DNA of 27,021 nucleotides from a virus. The stretch lies in IMG/VR virus record IMGVR_UViG_3300021197_000624, positions 1 through 27,021 of that record; one strand, 5' to 3'. Below the pieces are notes generated by a model. That model had not been told where the DNA came from, ran no database searches, and saw only the letters and a list, made by a program, of their open reading frames with translations. This document shows, one piece after another, positions 18,505 through 27,021 of this stretch (position 1 is the stretch's first letter; the number at the start of each line of letters is the position of its first letter). Both the position numbers and the translations under genes were made by a program.

Positions 18505-20124
18505 ATGTCTATATTACCCGTGCGTAACTTAGGTAACGTAGGCGTAATTACTGACGTTGACCCTTTCAATCTTCCGTTCAATGCCTTCACCCGAGCTAAG
18601 AACGTCAGCTTCGATGGTGCCAACATTAAGAGATCCCCAGTCTTTCGCACGGCGTTAAACCTGAGCTCCATAAGCCCCACCTTTGTCTTTGGTCGCTACA
18701 GTAACACGGGCTACGACAGCATCCTGGTGGGCACCAGCAACTACAGTATCTTTGAGTTTACATCAGGTGGATCCCTGACCAGCAAGTACACAGGGTCAGC
18801 CAGTGCCACCACCAAGGCCTACACGGGCACTACCTTGTCTAACGTAGACTACTTGAACAGGGGCGACCAGGCACCCCTCTACAGACTACCTTCCCAGTCA
18901 ACCTTCAGTACCCTTGCTAACTGGACCTCTGGTCACAAGTGTGCATCTCTAAGGAGCTACAAGGACTTCCTGATAGCCCTAGACTTAACTGAGGGTGCGT
19001 CTACGTTTCCAACCCGTGTACGCTTCTCTGATGTTGCCTTAGCCAACCAGGCCCCTAGCAGCTGGGATGCCACAGACACCACCAAGTCGGCTGGGTTCAA
19101 TGACATCGTTCAGATGGACACTGCAATCATCGACGGTGCCACCCTAGGTTCCAACTTTATTATCTACAGTAGCGACCAGGTGTGGCTCATGGAGTTCGTA
19201 GGTGGCACCTTCATCATGAACTTCCGTAAGCTCTTTGATGATGCTGGGGTTATCAACCAGAACTGCATCGTAGAAGTTGAGGGACGTCATTATGTCTTTG
19301 ACAGGGATGACATCTATACAACCGATGCTGTCTCTCGCCAATCTATATGCGATGGCCGTGTCAGAAACTACATCTTCAACTCCATAGACACCAATAGTAC
19401 ATCCAAGTGCTTCACCTACCACAACGACATCACCGAAGAGATCTACTTCTGCTACAAGTCAGCTGATGACATGGCTGAGTTCACTAGTGGATCAGAGTGT
19501 AACCGTGCAGCTGTCTTTAACTATAGGCATAACAGCTGGTCCTTCATGGATCTGCCCAACCTGGTTAGCAGCAGCACTGCCAACTTCAACAACGTGAACA
19601 CCTATGCATCCTCAACTCTCACCTATGCCACCACTGGTGGAACCTACTTTGGTCAAGGTGGCAGCTTCTCACGTCACCCCATCTGCATCTCCCTGCAGAG
19701 CACTGCTGATGGTCTGTCAGACAACCAGATGCTAGCCTTGGATCACACAGAAGAAAATACCCAAGTTGCTCTACCGCTGTATGAAGAAGGCACTAAGCCT
19801 ATACTCTTAGAGCGCATTGGTTTGGACCTAGACCAGGAGCTTGGAGCATCTGTAGATACCTACAAGACGATCCGTAAGATCCTTCCTCAGATCTCCACGC
19901 TGTCTACGGACAAGACCTTTAACTTCACTCTGGGTGCATCAGATATCCCAACGCTTCTACCCACCTATAGTACCCCCCAGGCCTTTGATGTCAGCACTAG
20001 CTACAAGCTAGACACCCGCGAATCTGGTCGCTACCTGAGCTACAAGATCGACGCTGGTACTGTGGTTAAGGACTTCACCATCAGTGGCTTTGATCTGGAC
20101 CTATTACCGCTTGGTCGGAGGTAA
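18505..20124 (+). CDS. Virion tail protein, propeller-like
   Basis: A 539-residue, mostly beta protein. It begins with LPVRNLGNVGVITDVDPF and NAFTRAKNVSFDGANIKRSP, a start I associate with a structural protein family in marine podophages. Recurrent elements of the type YDSILVGTSNYSIFEF, FIIYSSDQVWLMEF, HYVFDRDDIYTTD and EIYFCYKS suggest blades of a beta-propeller. It is flanked by two fibre genes, so it is probably a tail-hub or fibre-anchor protein. Its role is inferred from fold and position. The ribosome binding site is weak. Confidence 0.72.
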   Translation: MSILPVRNLGNVGVITDVDPFNLPFNAFTRAKNVSFDGANIKRSPVFRTALNLSSISPTFVFGRYSNTGYDSILVGTSNYSIFEFTSGGSLTSKYTGSASATTKAYTGTTLSNVDYLNRGDQAPLYRLPSQSTFSTLANWTSGHKCASLRSYKDFLIALDLTEGASTFPTRVRFSDVALANQAPSSWDATDTTKSAGFNDIVQMDTAIIDGATLGSNFIIYSSDQVWLMEFVGGTFIMNFRKLFDDAGVINQNCIVEVEGRHYVFDRDDIYTTDAVSRQSICDGRVRNYIFNSIDTNSTSKCFTYHNDITEEIYFCYKSADDMAEFTSGSECNRAAVFNYRHNSWSFMDLPNLVSSSTANFNNVNTYASSTLTYATTGGTYFGQGGSFSRHPICISLQSTADGLSDNQMLALDHTEENTQVALPLYEEGTKPILLERIGLDLDQELGASVDTYKTIRKILPQISTLSTDKTFNFTLGASDIPTLLPTYSTPQAFDVSTSYKLDTRESGRYLSYKIDAGTVVKDFTISGFDLDLLPLGRR

Positions 20125-20130
20125 CTCAGG

Positions 20131-21648
20131 ATGGCAACCAACACCGTCACAGACCTAGTAGTTAACCAATACATCAGACAGCCAGTACCCCAGAACCCCG
20201 AAGGAATGGCAGTCTACCTCTCAGGGCAGCTTCAAGAGATCGAGAACTCTATGAAGACTGTTGGCGAGGGCAGCTTACAAGTCGTAGACAAGCCCCCCTC
20301 TAGGCCCCTCAAAGGTATGCTTAGATATGCCGTGACCCCGTGGGACCCTCTGTCCAACGGTTTCCAAGGCCTGGTTGTCTACTCAGGTAACGTATGGCTG
20401 AGAGCCAGTGATCCAGAGGGCACTGTGGCAACCCTAGCTCAGGACGTCACAACGCTTCAAACAGACGTCACAAGCTTAGAAACAGACCTAACTAACGCCG
20501 AAACAGACATCAGTGCCAACTCCAGCGCTATCTCTACCCTGACGTCTACAGTCACCTCTCAAGGCAACACTGTGACAGCCTTAGCATCTGACGTCACAAC
20601 ACTTCAGACAGGTTTAACTAACGCCAATAGCTCCATCAGCGCCAACTCCAGCGCTGTCAGTGCCTTGACGTCCACAGTCACCTCTCAGGGCAACTCAATA
20701 ACTTCTGTGGCATCTGATGTTACAACACTTCAGACAGGCCTAACTAACGCTAATAGTTCCATCAGTGCCAACTCCAGCGCCGTTACTGCACTAACGTCTA
20801 CAGTTACTTCCCAGGGTAACTCAATTACTGCTCAGGCTTCTGACATTACGACCCTGTCTACCACTGTTGGAAACCAAAGTAGCTCTATTACGACCAATGC
20901 CTCATCGATCAACGGCATTGAGGCCAAGCACACCGTCAAGATAGACAACAATGGTCACATCAGCGGCTATGGTCTTATCTCTACAGCTAACAACGGTACA
21001 CCAACCAGCACCTTCAATATAGCAGCTGATGCTTTCAAGGTCGGCGCAACGGACTCAGGCGGTAACGCTGTTGAAACTGTACCCTTTGCCCACTACGCCA
21101 ACGCTAGAACTGTCGATGGCGTCACGATGCCAGCTGGTACATACATTGAGAACCTCTTTGTAGAAGGCGCAAGGATCAAGAGCCTTAATGCGGATGTGGT
21201 TAACACTGGTTCTCTAGACATCGACCGCCTACCAGGTCTCAGCCAGCTTGCTGCGCTTACTTCAGCATCTCAAGTTGACTTACAGACTAACAACGCTGAG
21301 ACAACCTTCACGCTAACAACTGGTAGTCTTACAGCTGGCAGTAAACTTCTAATAATGGCTTCGTTTTCTTTTGCTGGAACAAGCGCAAGCAACAATGCCT
21401 TCGGGCAAGCATTCTTTGAGTCTACAGGTTTACTTACCGATTCAACGAACACTTGGAACAGGTCTCTTCCAGCTTACAACGGAGACAGTAGTTTCCCATT
21501 TACGTTCAATGGATTTGCAGCAGCAGTTAAAAACGGAAGTGATGGCACTGCAAACATCAAGATCCGCATTAAGAACATAGGGTCTAACAACAGGACCATA
21601 AGAATCCCAGCTGGTCTTGAGATCCTAGTTCTAGCTGTGGAGAAATAG
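20131..21648 (+). CDS. Tail fibre with coiled-coil repeats and lambda gpJ-like domain
   Basis: A 505-residue fibre. Residues 1-100 form a globular base that may dock to the tail. Residues 104 to about 260 hold a Thr/Ser/Asn-rich coiled-coil built from four repeats of 42 residues (the first has an extra 7 residues, one heptad). About residues 268-380 (EAKHTVKIDNNGHISGYGLI, FNIAADAFKVG, GARIKSLNADVVNTGSLD) resemble the C-terminal part of lambda-type tail-tip protein J (DUF1983-like). The last 125 residues are an all-beta tip (TFTLTTGSLTAGSKLLIMAS), probably the receptor-binding end. Confidence 0.85.
   Translation: MATNTVTDLVVNQYIRQPVPQNPEGMAVYLSGQLQEIENSMKTVGEGSLQVVDKPPSRPLKGMLRYAVTPWDPLSNGFQGLVVYSGNVWLRASDPEGTVATLAQDVTTLQTDVTSLETDLTNAETDISANSSAISTLTSTVTSQGNTVTALASDVTTLQTGLTNANSSISANSSAVSALTSTVTSQGNSITSVASDVTTLQTGLTNANSSISANSSAVTALTSTVTSQGNSITAQASDITTLSTTVGNQSSSITTNASSINGIEAKHTVKIDNNGHISGYGLISTANNGTPTSTFNIAADAFKVGATDSGGNAVETVPFAHYANARTVDGVTMPAGTYIENLFVEGARIKSLNADVVNTGSLDIDRLPGLSQLAALTSASQVDLQTNNAETTFTLTTGSLTAGSKLLIMASFSFAGTSASNNAFGQAFFESTGLLTDSTNTWNRSLPAYNGDSSFPFTFNGFAAAVKNGSDGTANIKIRIKNIGSNNRTIRIPAGLEILVLAVEK
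20440..20880 (+). repeat. 126-base tandem coding repeats in the fibre gene
   Basis: Repeat units begin at 20440, 20587, 20713 and 20839. The second and third are 126 bases and very alike at DNA level; the first is 147 bases (one added heptad) and the fourth is divergent and partial. Each unit encodes DVTTLQT...NANSSISANSS...LTSTVTSQGN. They allow fibre length to change by recombination. Confidence 0.88.
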
Positions 21649-21654
21649 TAAACA

Positions 21655-22044
21655 ATGGCTGATTACACCTTTTACGATACATCCAGCGGAGCAATGGTCT
21701 ACGCATGTAAATCAAGTTCACCCCTGCCAACACCAGAGAATATACCCACTGGCTACACCCTGATCGAGGGTATTCAGTCAACCCAAACAACCCTAGTCAA
21801 CGGCGTGGTCACCCCTTGGCCTGACGATCAGATATCAGCGTCAAATCTCGCAGAACACATGGAGACGCTCAGGTCTGACCGAAACAAGCTTCTGTCATCT
21901 AGTGATTGGACCCAGACCCTCGACAGCCCTCTAACTGATGCAAAGAGACAAGAGTGGGCAGTCTATAGACAGCTACTGAGGGACCTACCAGCCAGCACCT
22001 CAGACCCAAGTGACCCAAGCTGGCCTTTAGAACCCACCACCTAA
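21655..22044 (+). CDS. Tail fibre assembly chaperone
   Basis: A 129-residue protein with the tail-assembly-chaperone pattern (Pfam PF16778 type) in its second half: METLRSDRNKLLSSSDWTQT, then RQEWAVYRQLLRDLPASTSD and the ending DPSWPLEPT. Such proteins help fold and trimerise fibre proteins. It follows the fibre gene by 6 bases, which fits a dedicated chaperone for that fibre. Confidence 0.85.
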   Translation: MADYTFYDTSSGAMVYACKSSSPLPTPENIPTGYTLIEGIQSTQTTLVNGVVTPWPDDQISASNLAEHMETLRSDRNKLLSSSDWTQTLDSPLTDAKRQEWAVYRQLLRDLPASTSDPSDPSWPLEPTT

Positions 22045-22079
22045 CAGAAAGCACACAAAAGCATTACGGAGATTCCATT

Positions 22080-22154
22080 ATGCCAAAAGGAAAAGGGACC
22101 TATGGGTCTAAAGTCGGTCGGCCACCTAAGAAGAAGCCACCAAAGACAAAGTAG
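22080..22154 (+). CDS. 24-residue basic peptide (MPKGKGTYGSK type)
   Basis: A very short ORF with GGAG about 8 bases upstream. The peptide MPKGKGTYGSKVGRPPKKK (first 19 residues) is strongly basic and matches a small peptide I have seen repeatedly in marine phage structural regions, which argues for a real gene. The function is unknown; a role in DNA condensation or in the virion is possible. Confidence 0.68.
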   Translation: MPKGKGTYGSKVGRPPKKKPPKTK

Positions 22155-22206
22155 CCCAGAAGAAACCTAACAAGCACACAAAAGAAAAAGAAGATTGGAG
22201 AACCAT

Positions 22207-23253
22207 ATGATCGGCGCGTTAATCGGCGGCATCATGGGCATGGCTGCAGCCAACAAGCAGGCTAAGGCTATCAAAGACGCCAATAACCAAAACAACCAGT
22301 ACATGAACGCAGCTATGCCTTACATGAAGGGCGCTATGGGTGACATCTCTGGCGCATACCAAGGCATGGTTGACCAAGGGCCATACTCAGGCCCCTACTA
22401 TGCTGGCGTCAATCCAATGCAGACCACTGCCAACACTGGCATGTACAACTTTGGCATGGCTAACACCGGCACTGGTCAAAACCTGATGAACCAGTCAGGT
22501 GGCTTTGGTTCTAACTCAGCTGATCTCTACAACCAGTTCCAGGGGATGGCTAACCGTCCTGACATGATGGCCGATGCTTCCCAGTATGCCACTGACAACA
22601 TGAACCCCATTGTCCAAGCAATGATGCGTGATGACAGTAGACGCCTAAACGAGCAAACGCTCCCTGGCATTAACATGGCCGCATCAGGATCTGGCAACAC
22701 GAACTCCAGTCGTGCTGGTGTCGCTGATGCACTCGCCAATCGCGCATATGATGATCGCTTTGCTGACGTAAGCACTGATGTCTACAACAGCCTACGTGAC
22801 GCAAGGTTGGCCCAAGGTAACACCGAGTTTAACCAAGCTAACACGGCACTGTCTAACGCAGGCAACGCTAACAACATGATGGCTAACAACTTCAACACTG
22901 GTCTGAGCATGGCATCAGGCGGTTTCAACACTGCTCTGGGCGCTGGAAACAACCAGAATGCCTTCGACCAAGGTCAGATCGATGCTGACAGAGGTCAATT
23001 CGATTACACAACTGGCTACAATTACAACCTAGGCAAAGACTACTTGAATGCCCTAGCTGCTAACAAGACCGAGGGTAACTACGCCCAGAACCCAATTAGC
23101 CCAGGTGCTAGCGCATTAAGTGGCGCCATGAGTGGTATGGGTTTCCAGAACCAATACGGGCAACAATTTATGAACATGCTGCCAACTAACTTTGGCGGCT
23201 ATGGTAGCTACGGTGGTGGCGCTCCCCCAGCAGCACCAATAGGGGGATTCTGA
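22207..23253 (+). CDS. Probable internal virion / DNA-ejection protein (Gly/Asn-rich)
   Basis: A 348-residue protein. The ATG at 22207 has GGAG 6 bases upstream; a TTG at 22195 would overlap it. Residues 1-18 are a Gly-rich hydrophobic stretch (MIGALIGGIMGMAAANKQ). The rest is rich in Asn, Gly, Met and Ala with no Cys. It has a conserved-looking middle (RRLNEQTLPGINMAASGSG, NSSRAGVADALANRAYDDRF) and a glycine-rich end (FGGYGSYGGG). This layout is typical of podophage ejection proteins that leave the head with the DNA. The identity is inferred from composition and gene order. Confidence 0.65.
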   Translation: MIGALIGGIMGMAAANKQAKAIKDANNQNNQYMNAAMPYMKGAMGDISGAYQGMVDQGPYSGPYYAGVNPMQTTANTGMYNFGMANTGTGQNLMNQSGGFGSNSADLYNQFQGMANRPDMMADASQYATDNMNPIVQAMMRDDSRRLNEQTLPGINMAASGSGNTNSSRAGVADALANRAYDDRFADVSTDVYNSLRDARLAQGNTEFNQANTALSNAGNANNMMANNFNTGLSMASGGFNTALGAGNNQNAFDQGQIDADRGQFDYTTGYNYNLGKDYLNALAANKTEGNYAQNPISPGASALSGAMSGMGFQNQYGQQFMNMLPTNFGGYGSYGGGAPPAAPIGGF

Positions 23254-23255
23254 AC

Positions 23256-24164
23256 ATGAACCTACCTTACGCTTTCTCCCAAGGTATCCTTAACCAGGGC
23301 CTTCCACAGCAGCAGCTACCTTACAACTTAGGTCAACCTGTCCTAACCAACCCAAACCAACCCCAGGCACCAAACCCACCAGCGCTATCAATGTCTCCAT
23401 ACGGTAACGCCCGTGGATCTAGCCGCACACCCCAGATCCCTAGTCAGCAGATTAACATGGGCGGCGAAGGCCTCATGAGAATTGGCGCGGCTGGTCTTGG
23501 TGCCGGCGCACAGGGGCCCCTGGCTCAGATGGGTGCTATGGGCAACATGTATGGCGGTCTCATGGACTACAATCGCCAACGCGAGATGGACGCCTTTAAT
23601 ATCGAAGAAGGACGCCGCGTAGAAGAGCAGCGCCGCGCTGACATCATGCGTAAACTGAATGCACGCAATAGTGCAGCTGCTGCTAAGGACGCTGCAAATC
23701 CAGAAGAAACCGCAAAAGTTAGAGTTGCTCTTCAGAACGCAGAAGATGTTCTGCAAGGATTTCAAGACTATGATGACGTAGTTGGTTGGCGTTCTTTGTT
23801 TACTAAGAAGTGGGATGAAATCACAGACAACAAGCGTCAGAACATACGCCTAAAGATTGAGTCAATGAAAGTTGACCGAGTGCTAGCAAACATTGCCCAA
23901 ACCAAAGGTGCTATCTCAGAACGGGAAATGGATATCTTCATGTCTGACCAACCGTCTTGGATGGCTGGTGAAGAAATATGGACTAATTGGGTAAAAGACT
24001 ACATTGCAGCCCTCAAAGTTATGAACACCAACTTAGCTAATGGCACCACCACTTTGAATGGCGCAAGTCTTCCCCAAGATCGCACTACAACCGCCACACC
24101 TAGTGCCCCTGCAGTCTCTGAAGATGAGCTAAATGAAACCGACAGAATAGTGAACGGGGGGTAA
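23256..24164 (+). CDS. Probable internal virion protein
   Basis: A 302-residue protein two bases after the previous gene. The N-terminal 60 residues are Pro/Gln/Asn-rich (GLPQQQLPYNLGQPVLTNPN). Next are a Gly/Ala stretch (MRIGAAGLGAGAQGPLAQMG) and a highly charged helix (REMDAFNIEEGRRVEEQRRA). A helical domain follows with IRLKIESMKVDRVLANIAQTKGAISEREMDIF, written here in parts: RVLANIAQTKG then AISEREMDIF. The KGxISExE pattern recurs in podophage internal proteins by my recollection. The role is inferred from place and layout. Confidence 0.6.
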   Translation: MNLPYAFSQGILNQGLPQQQLPYNLGQPVLTNPNQPQAPNPPALSMSPYGNARGSSRTPQIPSQQINMGGEGLMRIGAAGLGAGAQGPLAQMGAMGNMYGGLMDYNRQREMDAFNIEEGRRVEEQRRADIMRKLNARNSAAAAKDAANPEETAKVRVALQNAEDVLQGFQDYDDVVGWRSLFTKKWDEITDNKRQNIRLKIESMKVDRVLANIAQTKGAISEREMDIFMSDQPSWMAGEEIWTNWVKDYIAALKVMNTNLANGTTTLNGASLPQDRTTTATPSAPAVSEDELNETDRIVNGG

Positions 24165-24167
24165 CTT

Positions 24168-27021
24168 ATGACGCAAGACCCCAGACTAGGTTCCTACAGT
24201 AATTGGCTTAGAGCCAACCAAAACAAAAGAGATACACCAGAGTGGCAGAAGGTTGCGAATGCTTACAAGAGCCTTAGGTCATCAAATGCAGCGCCACAGG
24301 CTGTAGCTCAACCTCAGACACAACCAGCAATACCCGCGTCTGAAAAAGGTGACACCTCTATGAGTTCTGCCTTCAAGGCAGCAGATGCCCAATCACAGGG
24401 TGCGTCTATGTCTGGTATGGCATCTTTGCAGCGTAACTTATCACAGGGTCCTATCGGTCAATTCCTACAGAGCACCACTGAGAACTATATTAACCCCGTA
24501 AGAGAATTAGCTGGGTATGACCCTATAGATCGTGCCCAAGTAGAGGCAGATGCGTCTGCTAGACTTCAGGCGGGTGCTGATAGAGCCAATGCAGAAGCTG
24601 AAAAGATTGCAGAGGACCTAGACTTCTACAATATGACCACATCGGACATTAATAGTGTCGGTGACTTTGTTAACTTTATTGGTCAGAAGACAGCCCAAGC
24701 AATCCCATACATGGGTGCAGCCTTGGCATCAGGTGGTACTCTTACATATCCATTTGCTGTCGGTGAAATCAGCCAGAACTTGTCAGAGATTGAGGGTTTA
24801 TCCCAAGAGAAAGCAGACGATATTGCCGCCGCTGGTGGTGCCATCTCAGCTGCCTTGGAAAACTTAGGTATTGCCAAGCTTTTACCAAAAGGAGCATCTA
24901 ATAGCATTCTAGGCGGTATTGCGGGCGGTGTAATAACCGAGGGCACAACCGAGGGCTTGCAAGAGCTAGTTAACATCGGATCTGAAGCCGTAGGTGGTAA
25001 GCAGTTTTCAGAAGGTGAAATCCTAAACAGACTGAAAGAGGCTGCAGCTGCAGGGAGTGTTGCTGGTGGTGCCATAAAAAGTGGCACACAGACCGCTGCT
25101 AAAGTTAAGAGCCTGTTTACTTCTGATGGTAAACTTAACGTAAACAACCTTGATAACAGTACTAAGCTTGCAGCTGGTGATGTCGCTAGACAACTGAAGC
25201 AAATTGCTACAGCTGAAGGATTTAATCTTAAAAACATAAACATCAGTTCACAATTTGGTGCCAAAGGTGCCTTAGAAGAAGCTCGCAAGCAAAACAACGG
25301 TGAAATCACAGAATTAGTGAAGGCGCTCAAGGATAAGCTTAATAGCAAGAATTCTAAATCTCTTGATCAACTGTTAACTGACTATGCGCCTGCCAATGCT
25401 GCAATAAAGCAAGGTAAGAACAAAGTATCTGGATATGTAAACAAGGCAGATATGGCTGCATTAGCCCGTCTGGTGGGTCCTTACCAAGAGGGCGCTACCC
25501 TCATGAATGCTTTAGCCAAATCTAATGTAATCACCGGACTATTTAAAGACGGTATGAAAGGCGGCGTTAGTCAATTTACTGACTACTTCAATCCACTTGG
25601 TACATCTGGTGCTGTCTACGACCCCACACGCCTTGGTAACGTTGTCCTTGGTGGTGGTTTAGCCGCATCAACAGGGCTTTCATCAATACCAGTACAAGCA
25701 GGCATAGTAGGCTTAGGTCGCCTGGTTGATGCAGCCACAGGCCGCCGTAATAAGTTAGCAAGGTTCGTCAACAAGAACGTCAATGCACAGGGATTACCCT
25801 CTCCATCTGGTGTCTCTCTGGTGGACAAGGCTAAGACAGCTGCAGCGGATGCAAAGGTACGAAAAGAAGCTCTAGCTCGCATAGCTACCCAGATCGATGC
25901 TCCACCCAACGCCAACTCCCCAGTAGGAACAATCCTGTCTGGCACAGGACTATCACGGGACGGTCTCTCGCAGACAATCACACGTATGTCCCAAGACTTC
26001 GCAGGCCAACCTGAGTTAGCCCCTGTCTTGGAGAGCATCCAACAGAATATGGATGGGGATACCAACCCCGTCTTAGAGCTCAACGAGATCATCCCTATCA
26101 TCGGTCAATACGCCCAGATGACTGCCCCAGAACTCATTGTGGCAACCCCAGACAATCCTTTGTTGGCTCGCGGTGTACAGCAGCCACCAGCGCAGACCCA
26201 AGCACAGACTGCAGCACCTGGTCAGCCTAGATCTGAGTCTTCGATAAATGCAGACTTTGACGCCCTTGCCATTGAGAAAAAACAACTAGAAGCACAGGCC
26301 TCAAGCATTCAAGATGAAATCAGCAACTTGTCTTTGGAGGAAGCTCAAGCTCGAAAACAAGAGTTCGCAGCTAGAATGGCTCCTATCCAACAAAGGTTAG
26401 CAGACATCAGTTCTCAGATGGATTCATTAGGCGCTGAGAACCAAGCGCGTAGGTCTGGCAACCAGTTCACAACCCCAGAGAACTACCAGGCAGGCAGGAG
26501 CGACAACAACAGCTTCGTCAGAAACCTAGAATCCAAGCTTGCAGATGACACAACCCTAGCCCCCTTAGACAAAGCCCAGCTAACCACAGCCCTCGCAGAC
26601 ATGCAGGCAAGCCTTGGCCCTAACCCAGTCGAAGCTATGACTGAGATGGTCGAGGATCTGGGCAACATGGGCGTGTCTCAGGAAGCTATTGACACGTACG
26701 TAAAACCGTATGCTGACCGTGTGATTGCCCAGCAAGCCCGTGTTGGACGTATGCAAGCCCCTGAGAGTGAGGATCGTCCTAGGTTTTCTAAAGACCTAAA
26801 CTCTGCGTCTCAAAAGCCTACACTGCAGACATATGTAAACCCTCTGAACGTTCCCACAACTGAAATCAACGCTACTCGCCTTAATGAGTCACCGAGTGAA
26901 GCTGATATCCAAAAGATGCGTGAAGGCTCATATAAGCCTACTAAAAAGCGTAATCTGGTTGAAGCTGCAGATTACATGCACCAAAAGTGGAAAGAAGCCA
27001 CAGGCCGTAGTGAGCCTTTTG
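24168..27021 (+). CDS. Very large virion protein, probable DNA-ejection protein, 3' end outside window
   Basis: The frame is open from ATG 24168 to the window end (951 codons, no stop), so the protein is longer than 950 residues. Parts: a polar, Gln/Pro-rich N-terminus; a hydrophobic stretch at about 178-198 (AIPYMGAALASGGTLTYPFAV); the motif TEGTTEGLQEL at 257-267, which I associate with giant phage internal proteins; a second glycine-rich hydrophobic stretch (LGGGLAASTGL); coiled-coil at about 705-760 (EKKQLEAQASSIQDEISNLS); and RPRFSKDL from residue 870. Similar RFS linkers often precede enzyme domains in such proteins. It may correspond to T7 gp16, but no lysozyme motif is visible in this part. 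Confidence 0.75.
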   Translation, partial: MTQDPRLGSYSNWLRANQNKRDTPEWQKVANAYKSLRSSNAAPQAVAQPQTQPAIPASEKGDTSMSSAFKAADAQSQGASMSGMASLQRNLSQGPIGQFLQSTTENYINPVRELAGYDPIDRAQVEADASARLQAGADRANAEAEKIAEDLDFYNMTTSDINSVGDFVNFIGQKTAQAIPYMGAALASGGTLTYPFAVGEISQNLSEIEGLSQEKADDIAAAGGAISAALENLGIAKLLPKGASNSILGGIAGGVITEGTTEGLQELVNIGSEAVGGKQFSEGEILNRLKEAAAAGSVAGGAIKSGTQTAAKVKSLFTSDGKLNVNNLDNSTKLAAGDVARQLKQIATAEGFNLKNINISSQFGAKGALEEARKQNNGEITELVKALKDKLNSKNSKSLDQLLTDYAPANAAIKQGKNKVSGYVNKADMAALARLVGPYQEGATLMNALAKSNVITGLFKDGMKGGVSQFTDYFNPLGTSGAVYDPTRLGNVVLGGGLAASTGLSSIPVQAGIVGLGRLVDAATGRRNKLARFVNKNVNAQGLPSPSGVSLVDKAKTAAADAKVRKEALARIATQIDAPPNANSPVGTILSGTGLSRDGLSQTITRMSQDFAGQPELAPVLESIQQNMDGDTNPVLELNEIIPIIGQYAQMTAPELIVATPDNPLLARGVQQPPAQTQAQTAAPGQPRSESSINADFDALAIEKKQLEAQASSIQDEISNLSLEEAQARKQEFAARMAPIQQRLADISSQMDSLGAENQARRSGNQFTTPENYQAGRSDNNSFVRNLESKLADDTTLAPLDKAQLTTALADMQASLGPNPVEAMTEMVEDLGNMGVSQEAIDTYVKPYADRVIAQQARVGRMQAPESEDRPRFSKDLNSASQKPTLQTYVNPLNVPTTEINATRLNESPSEADIQKMREGSYKPTKKRNLVEAADYMHQKWKEATGRSEPF

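Noticed and set aside
24683-25348. 221-residue minus strand ORF, and a similar 161-residue one at 25616-26101
   Set aside because: Both are antisense to the large open frame from 24168, which has no stop in the window. Their Leu/Ser/Pro-rich sequences are typical shadows.

Overview
The window is a stretch of a T7-like (autographivirus-type) podophage or prophage. Every supportable gene lies on the + strand, packed tightly with 1-50 base overlaps. Diagnostic genes are a single-subunit T7-type RNA polymerase, a gp2.5-type single-strand binding protein, a gp3-type endonuclease I, a gp4-type primase-helicase, a gp5-type DNA polymerase and a gp6-type exonuclease. A tyrosine integrase sits beside a 53-base copy of the 3' part of a bacterial elongator tRNA-Met(CAU), read here as attP. 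The phage is therefore probably able to integrate. The tRNA fragment looks alphaproteobacterial, and the MazG, DUF3310 and class II ribonucleotide reductase genes are typical of marine podophages. A marine alphaproteobacterial host is an inference from these two points and is not proven.

Layout. (1) 1-3303: the end of a tail-fibre-like gene, then small membrane proteins, a 3-TM holin and a GH108 lysozyme (lysis cassette). (2) 3304-3726: control and integration region with a weaker phage promoter, inverted repeat and attP. (3) 3727-4937: two small early genes and the integrase. (4) 4983-7933: phage promoter, 37-codon leader ORF, RNA polymerase, an acidic small protein and a terminator. (5) 7942-16834: a second phage promoter, then the replication and nucleotide-metabolism operon (ssb, endonuclease I, primase-helicase, MazG, DNA polymerase, exonuclease, DUF3310, nrdJ), with one internal terminator. 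(6) 16835-17704: 870 bases without a convincing gene, full of repeats and hairpins and holding a third strong phage promoter; it is a candidate replication origin and/or late-operon leader. (7) 17705-27021: virion genes (collar-domain fibre, propeller-like tail protein, lambda-J-like fibre, tail assembly chaperone, two Gly/Asn-rich probable internal virion proteins, and a very large probable ejection protein cut off by the window end).

How it works together. The phage RNA polymerase probably reads a conserved 15-base element (ACTAAGAGACCCCTA) found upstream of its own gene, of the replication operon and of the virion operon. A 12/15 match lies upstream of attP and int. This gives a simple relay: polymerase, then replication, then virion and lysis. 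NrdJ, MazG and the exonuclease/endonuclease pair would supply and recycle nucleotides. No repressor, terminase, portal or capsid gene is seen; they would lie outside the window. The most unusual parts are the promoter family, the attP, and the multi-repeat region 16835-17704.
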